From assembly GCA_012271065.1 (NCBI GenBank), contig JAAXHE010000238.1, forward strand, positions 1 through 64,000: a stretch of 64,000 nucleotides of DNA, written 5' to 3'. Below the pieces are notes generated by a model. That model did not search any database and was not told the origin of the DNA. It saw only the letters and a list, made by a program, of their open reading frames with translations. Below are positions 60,485 to 64,000 of the stretch, piece after piece (position 1 is the stretch's first letter; each line of letters opens with the position of its first letter). The DNA is from Candidatus Latescibacterota bacterium (lineage in GTDB: Bacteria > Latescibacterota > UBA2968 > GCA-2709665). Made by a program: the position numbers and the translations under genes.

Positions 60485-61494
60485 ACCGGCGTCTCCCGCA
60501 TACGAATCGCGTCCTCCACCATATCGTAAACCGTGTAACCGGGTTCGTAGCCCAGCAATCGTTCCGCCTTGCCGCTGGTGATATACCAGGGCCGTCGCGC
60601 GGTGGGAATGCAGGCCTTTACATAGGGCAATTCCAGCCGAGCAGCCAGAAAGTCAACGAACGCCTCCGCGCAATGCGGTTCGCGGCCTCCCATATTGAAC
60701 ACTTCTCCCACGGCCGCCGCTGTCCCCAGTACGCGGATACATCCCGCGGCGATATCACGGGCGTCCGCCCACTGCCTGACCTCGGGGTTACGGTCGCGAT
60801 CCGCGTAGACGACAAGCTGCTCGCCACCGGTATCAAGCGCTTCCAGAGCCGACCGCGTCTTCAGTTGCGCTCCATTCGTCGGTGCCATCGCTCCGGCGTG
60901 GGCGATCGCCGCACGGAGAAACAACCAGCGCGCGAACACGCTGTCCGGATTGACGAGTTCCCGGGCATCCGCTGTTGCTCCGAAGCGCAGGACCGTTACG
61001 GGAATCCCAAAGCCGCGGCTGAAGCTCCAGCAGAGTTCCTCCGCGCCAATCTTGCTGGCGCCGTAAACCGAACCCGCCAACAGGGGATAATCTTCGTCCA
61101 CGGGAAGGTACCGGGCGTCCTCATCCGGTTTCTCCAAATAGACGGCATCGCTGCTGGCGTAAACAAAGTGGGCCAGTTCGGGGACCCGGTCGCGGACTGC
61201 TTTCAGCAGGTGGTACGTACCCTCGACGTTGACCCGGACGAATTCCTCCTCGGGGCATCCTCGCGACGTCAGCGCGCCGGCGAGGTGAAAAACGGCTTCC
61301 ACGCCGTCCACCGCGGAACCGAGAGAAGCGGGTTCCTCGAGCCGTCCGAAGACGACTTCCACGCCCGATGGCAGATCCGCCACCCGGTTATCGTGAGGCA
61401 GCACCAGCGCCCTGACGGCATGCCCGGCATCGGTCAGCGCGCGCACCAGGTGTCGCCCGATTCGCCCGGTCGCCCCTGTCGCAAGAACCCGCAA
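60481..61494 (-). CDS. NAD-dependent epimerase/dehydratase
   Basis: 337 residues, extended SDR. TGATGRIGRHLV at 7-18, FHLAGALTSRG, FVYASSDAVYLEKP and YGASKIGAEEL (catalytic Tyr and Lys). Acts on a nucleotide sugar or a related carbohydrate; substrate not readable. Coupled to the isomerase. Confidence 0.88.
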   Translation of the reverse strand: MRVLATGATGRIGRHLVRALTDAGHAVRALVLPHDNRVADLPSGVEVVFGRLEEPASLGSAVDGVEAVFHLAGALTSRGCPEEEFVRVNVEGTYHLLKAVRDRVPELAHFVYASSDAVYLEKPDEDARYLPVDEDYPLLAGSVYGASKIGAEELCWSFSRGFGIPVTVLRFGATADARELVNPDSVFARWLFLRAAIAHAGAMAPTNGAQLKTRSALEALDTGGEQLVVYADRDRNPEVRQWADARDIAAGCIRVLGTAAAVGEVFNMGGREPHCAEAFVDFLAARLELPYVKACIPTARRPWYITSGKAERLLGYEPGYTVYDMVEDAIRMRETPV

Positions 61495-61513
61495 GATGAA
61501 TCCTCCCTGGATG

Positions 61514-62518
61514 TCACGTCCGGGACGTCATACCGCCTATCAGCGTGTCCACGTGCATGACGAATTCCAGCGTCAGTTCGATGCGCGATCCCTGTGTCTC
61601 GTATCCGGGCCAGTACCAGCACCCTGCCGGCTTCTGCGTCTGAATGTACCAGTCCCCCATGCGCCACGCCCAGTCCAGGTAAACAGGTTCGCCGGTGAGC
61701 TGATACAGGAGCGAACTTCCCCAGCTGCTCTTGCAGACCTGGGCATACTTGAACTGTGCATCCGTCGCCGCCATCGAGAAGGCCTGATAGCGCCGCGCGA
61801 GCGCGAGGTATTCGGAGCGGGGTTCCGCAAGGTAGAGACGGCACAGGAATCCGGCCGCAATGCCCCCAACCGTCCAGCGCTGCGGCCGGTCCACCCGGTT
61901 CTCCACCACGTGCCAGAAGCCATCGTCATCCGAAAAATCGGTAATCACACCGCCTTTTCTGCAGGACCAGGTATAATAGAACCGCTCGGGCAGATCCGGC
62001 TGCGCCGAGTAGATTCGCCGCAGGAACCGGTAAACAGATCGCGCGATATTCAGGCGACCGGTCGCCAGACACGCCAGTCCGGGGCCGCACGCGTACGGAA
62101 TATCCATGCGGTCGCTCATGCCGCCATCGGCCATGCGGTCGTTGTGAAAGCCGCCGGATTTCCGATCCTGCCATGACAGCAGGTCCGGCATCAGCCCATA
62201 GCTCAGATCGTACTGCCGCGCGAGATGCGCGCCGACGATCAGCGTCGCATTCCGATAGGCGTACGCATCGTCAAACACGCGGTAGGGCCCCTCGATCCTG
62301 CCCTGTTCGGTCAACATCTCCCGCCGGATCCAGTCGCAGACCGCCGCCGCGGTCGCGGTTTCGCCAAGAACGGAAAACGTCCACGGCGCCCGGTAGAAGT
62401 GAAAGCCCTCCGCCGGGTCTCCCACTGACCCGTCCGCATTCCGATGGCTCAATAGCCATGCCACGCCGTTTCCGCGAGCCGCTATGAGCGCTGTGATCGT
62501 CTTCTGCTTGCTTATCAT
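61514..62518 (-). CDS. alpha/alpha-toroid protein, likely glycan-related
   Basis: 334 residues from ATG 62518. Repeating helical-pair elements (GVAWLLSHRNADGSVGD, GGFHNDRMADGGMSDR, RWTVGGIAAGFLCRLYL, WGSSLLYQLTGEPVYLDWAW) resemble the six-hairpin toroid of glycoside hydrolases and terpene cyclases. No family call is safe. The start overlaps the heparinase-like stop by 1 nt (TGATG). Confidence 0.55.
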   Translation of the reverse strand: MISKQKTITALIAARGNGVAWLLSHRNADGSVGDPAEGFHFYRAPWTFSVLGETATAAAVCDWIRREMLTEQGRIEGPYRVFDDAYAYRNATLIVGAHLARQYDLSYGLMPDLLSWQDRKSGGFHNDRMADGGMSDRMDIPYACGPGLACLATGRLNIARSVYRFLRRIYSAQPDLPERFYYTWSCRKGGVITDFSDDDGFWHVVENRVDRPQRWTVGGIAAGFLCRLYLAEPRSEYLALARRYQAFSMAATDAQFKYAQVCKSSWGSSLLYQLTGEPVYLDWAWRMGDWYIQTQKPAGCWYWPGYETQGSRIELTLEFVMHVDTLIGGMTSRT

Positions 62519-64000
62519 CAAGAGCCATCGCCGTCTGAAAATAGCACCAGGTCCGGAATCTCCAGCCAATCGCCAGCGCCGACCATGGCGACCGAATACC
62601 TGGGTCCGGCGTCGCCGTCGGCCACCGGGAAGTCTTGCATCGTCATCGGTCGTCTACCTTCGCGGTCGATCCGCCAGCCGCCGTCCTCCTTCGCGGCCAG
62701 CCGTCCCTGCGGTTCTCTCAGGCTGTTCAGCAGGGTCATACCTGCGTGCGCGTGCGGATTGGACGCGCTCGTGAGAAGGCGGTCGGCACGCACATCCAGC
62801 ACCGGCCCGCCGGCCACGTTCACGTCTTCATCCCCGATAGAGAATCGCCGTCGGTCAATCACTTCCGACAACGTTACGCTGTCGGAGAATCCATCCGAGA
62901 CCACCGGAATGGCCTGTCCGGCCCGGAGGGTGTCCTCGATCACGGCGTCGGCGAGTTCGATGGTCCCGCGCCCGTAATCCACGGACGCGATCCGGTTGCG
63001 GCGCATTCCCTCTCCCTCCAGCCGCAAACCGTCCGTCTCCAGCGTCCTGCCGTTGAACAGCATCGCCCGGACGGGCCGACCCGTTTCGTCCAACGCCAGA
63101 ATCGCCAGCTGTCCGGCTATTCTGATGTCGTTCTGCAGCGTATACGTCCTGTCCGCGTCCAGGGCGTGGAACAGATAGTGCGTGCTCCCGTCGTCCAGGT
63201 CCACCCTGACGGCGGCCGCCTGAAAACCGTCCGGCGTCAGTTCTATCCGTGTCACGCGACGGATCCACGTTGTCTCCCTATAGGGTTCGAATACCGTGGC
63301 GAACACGCTGGAAAGATTGGTTCCGGTCCGCCTGCGCACAAGGAACTTCACGCTCTCGGGCAGGTACTTGTATTTCTGTACCGGTCCATCGCACGCGAAC
63401 AGCTCCTCGTCTCTTCCAATCAGATGGGCCCGAAGCCCGATGCCCCGCCACGGGCGTTCCGGCTGGCCTGCAATGGGCTCCGTAAGGCGCCATTCAGCGG
63501 TCGCCTCTCCGGTCAAGTTTCCTTTCTGAACATTGTACAAGAACTGGTAACCGCTGCCCCGGTAACCCGTGTATGGCACGCTTGACAATCGCTTGTCCTT
63601 CAGACCGGGGTCGTCGTAGAACTGCTCGTAGGGCACGTCCTCGCCTGCCAGCGTGCCCGGCTTCCGGACCGGACCCAGCCCCGGCTGGCAGTCGAACGCC
63701 GCCTGATTGCCGTGAAGCATGAAGTCGTGCTGCCGTCCCCCGTCCACGTGAAACGCGTCGAACAGGTAGTGCTGTCCGCGTGCGGCTTCAACCAGCACGT
63801 TTGCCCGTCTGTAGACATCGACCCTTCCGGCATAAGCCCCCTCGCAGGAAGCATCAACGGCCTGAGCGAATCCCTCCATAACCAGTCCGTGAAGCCGTCC
63901 CGGCCCGCGACCCTGCCTCACTTCATCGACCACAACCGTGTTGTGCGCCACCGTATTGGTGAAAAAACCCGCGAGCCGGTGATTGAAGGCGTCCGTCTGT
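62518..64000 (-). CDS. heparinase II/III-family protein, 5' end outside the window
   Basis: 494 C-terminal residues; the frame stays open to the last base. FNHRLAGFFTNTVAHNTVVV is the motif where the toroid ends and the beta-sandwich begins in heparinase II/III and related lyases. QHYLFDAFHVDGGRQHDFML contains the metal/active-site His region and is a hallmark of that beta domain. It would cleave uronic-acid-containing polysaccharide by elimination. A GTG at 63951 is not the true start. First visible gene of the operon down to 59717. Confidence 0.75.
   Translation of the reverse strand, partial: QTDAFNHRLAGFFTNTVAHNTVVVDEVRQGRGPGRLHGLVMEGFAQAVDASCEGAYAGRVDVYRRANVLVEAARGQHYLFDAFHVDGGRQHDFMLHGNQAAFDCQPGLGPVRKPGTLAGEDVPYEQFYDDPGLKDKRLSSVPYTGYRGSGYQFLYNVQKGNLTGEATAEWRLTEPIAGQPERPWRGIGLRAHLIGRDEELFACDGPVQKYKYLPESVKFLVRRRTGTNLSSVFATVFEPYRETTWIRRVTRIELTPDGFQAAAVRVDLDDGSTHYLFHALDADRTYTLQNDIRIAGQLAILALDETGRPVRAMLFNGRTLETDGLRLEGEGMRRNRIASVDYGRGTIELADAVIEDTLRAGQAIPVVSDGFSDSVTLSEVIDRRRFSIGDEDVNVAGGPVLDVRADRLLTSASNPHAHAGMTLLNSLREPQGRLAAKEDGGWRIDREGRRPMTMQDFPVADGDAGPRYSVAMVGAGDWLEIPDLVLFSDGDGS

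Noticed and set aside
1..64000. CRISPR array, insertion sequence or prophage
   Set aside because: No regularly spaced direct repeats, transposase, integrase or phage structural genes could be found on either strand.

Overview
The window looks like a chromosomal segment of a Gram-negative bacterium from a GC-rich lineage near the FCB superphylum. An LptD-type LPS exporter shows an outer membrane. Two GWxTD-type proteins, a DUF4159/DUF4175/TPR/'AsnB-like'/MoxR/DUF58 operon, and many Gfo/Idh, DUF362, SDR and heparinase-like genes fit candidate phyla such as Latescibacterota. That placement is inferred from gene content; no marker phylogeny was possible. No rRNA, CRISPR array, transposase or integrase is visible.

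Layout. 1-2.7 kb: the 3' part of a beta-propeller gene, a diaminopimelate decarboxylase and a tRNA-Leu(UAG). 2.9-11.9 kb: cell-envelope and housekeeping genes (lptD, dtd, maf, a RodZ-like HTH membrane protein, priA, a polysaccharide flippase, a Cys-cluster protein). 12-21.4 kb: a tightly packed envelope operon (DUF4159, a giant coiled-coil DUF4175-like protein, a TPR protein, an 'AsnB-like' protein, MoxR, DUF58). 21.4-23.9 kb: an oxidoreductase and two conserved genes of unknown function.

24-34.2 kb is an accessory island that looks defence-related. Its left part is a graveyard: an AAA ATPase/DUF4276 (TOPRIM-like) pair with both genes frameshifted, a TOPRIM-domain scrap, and a scrap of a paralogue of the gene at 22512. 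The middle is an intact gene of about 1,290 codons joining a topoisomerase-type zinc finger, a PD-(D/E)XK-like nuclease and a RecQ-like helicase, followed directly by a coiled-coil partner. The right part is a four-gene set: a Thoeris ThsB-type TIR-like protein, a small three-helix membrane protein and two further TIR proteins, all three TIRs carrying W-x3-E. Two near-identical promoter/palindrome elements, and a weaker third, sit in front of the three modules. This suggests shared control of the modules.

34.3-46.4 kb: an 800-residue protein of unknown fold, two GWxTD/TPR secreted proteins, a lipoprotein, a tandem-GNAT protein, an SDR, DUF309, a gamma-carbonic-anhydrase-like protein and a signal-peptide protein. 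46.5-53.8 kb: an arginine biosynthesis operon, argR-C-B-D-G-H plus an unknown gene. Its promoter is bracketed by two ARG-box-like palindromes and it ends at a clear intrinsic terminator. 53.8-64 kb: a D-lactate-dehydrogenase-type flavoprotein, an S9 peptidase, a DUF362 protein, a small DUF4160/DUF2442 pair, and an operon that appears to handle sugars or glycans (heparinase II/III-like, alpha/alpha-toroid protein, NAD-dependent epimerase, TIM-barrel isomerase) and runs off the right edge.
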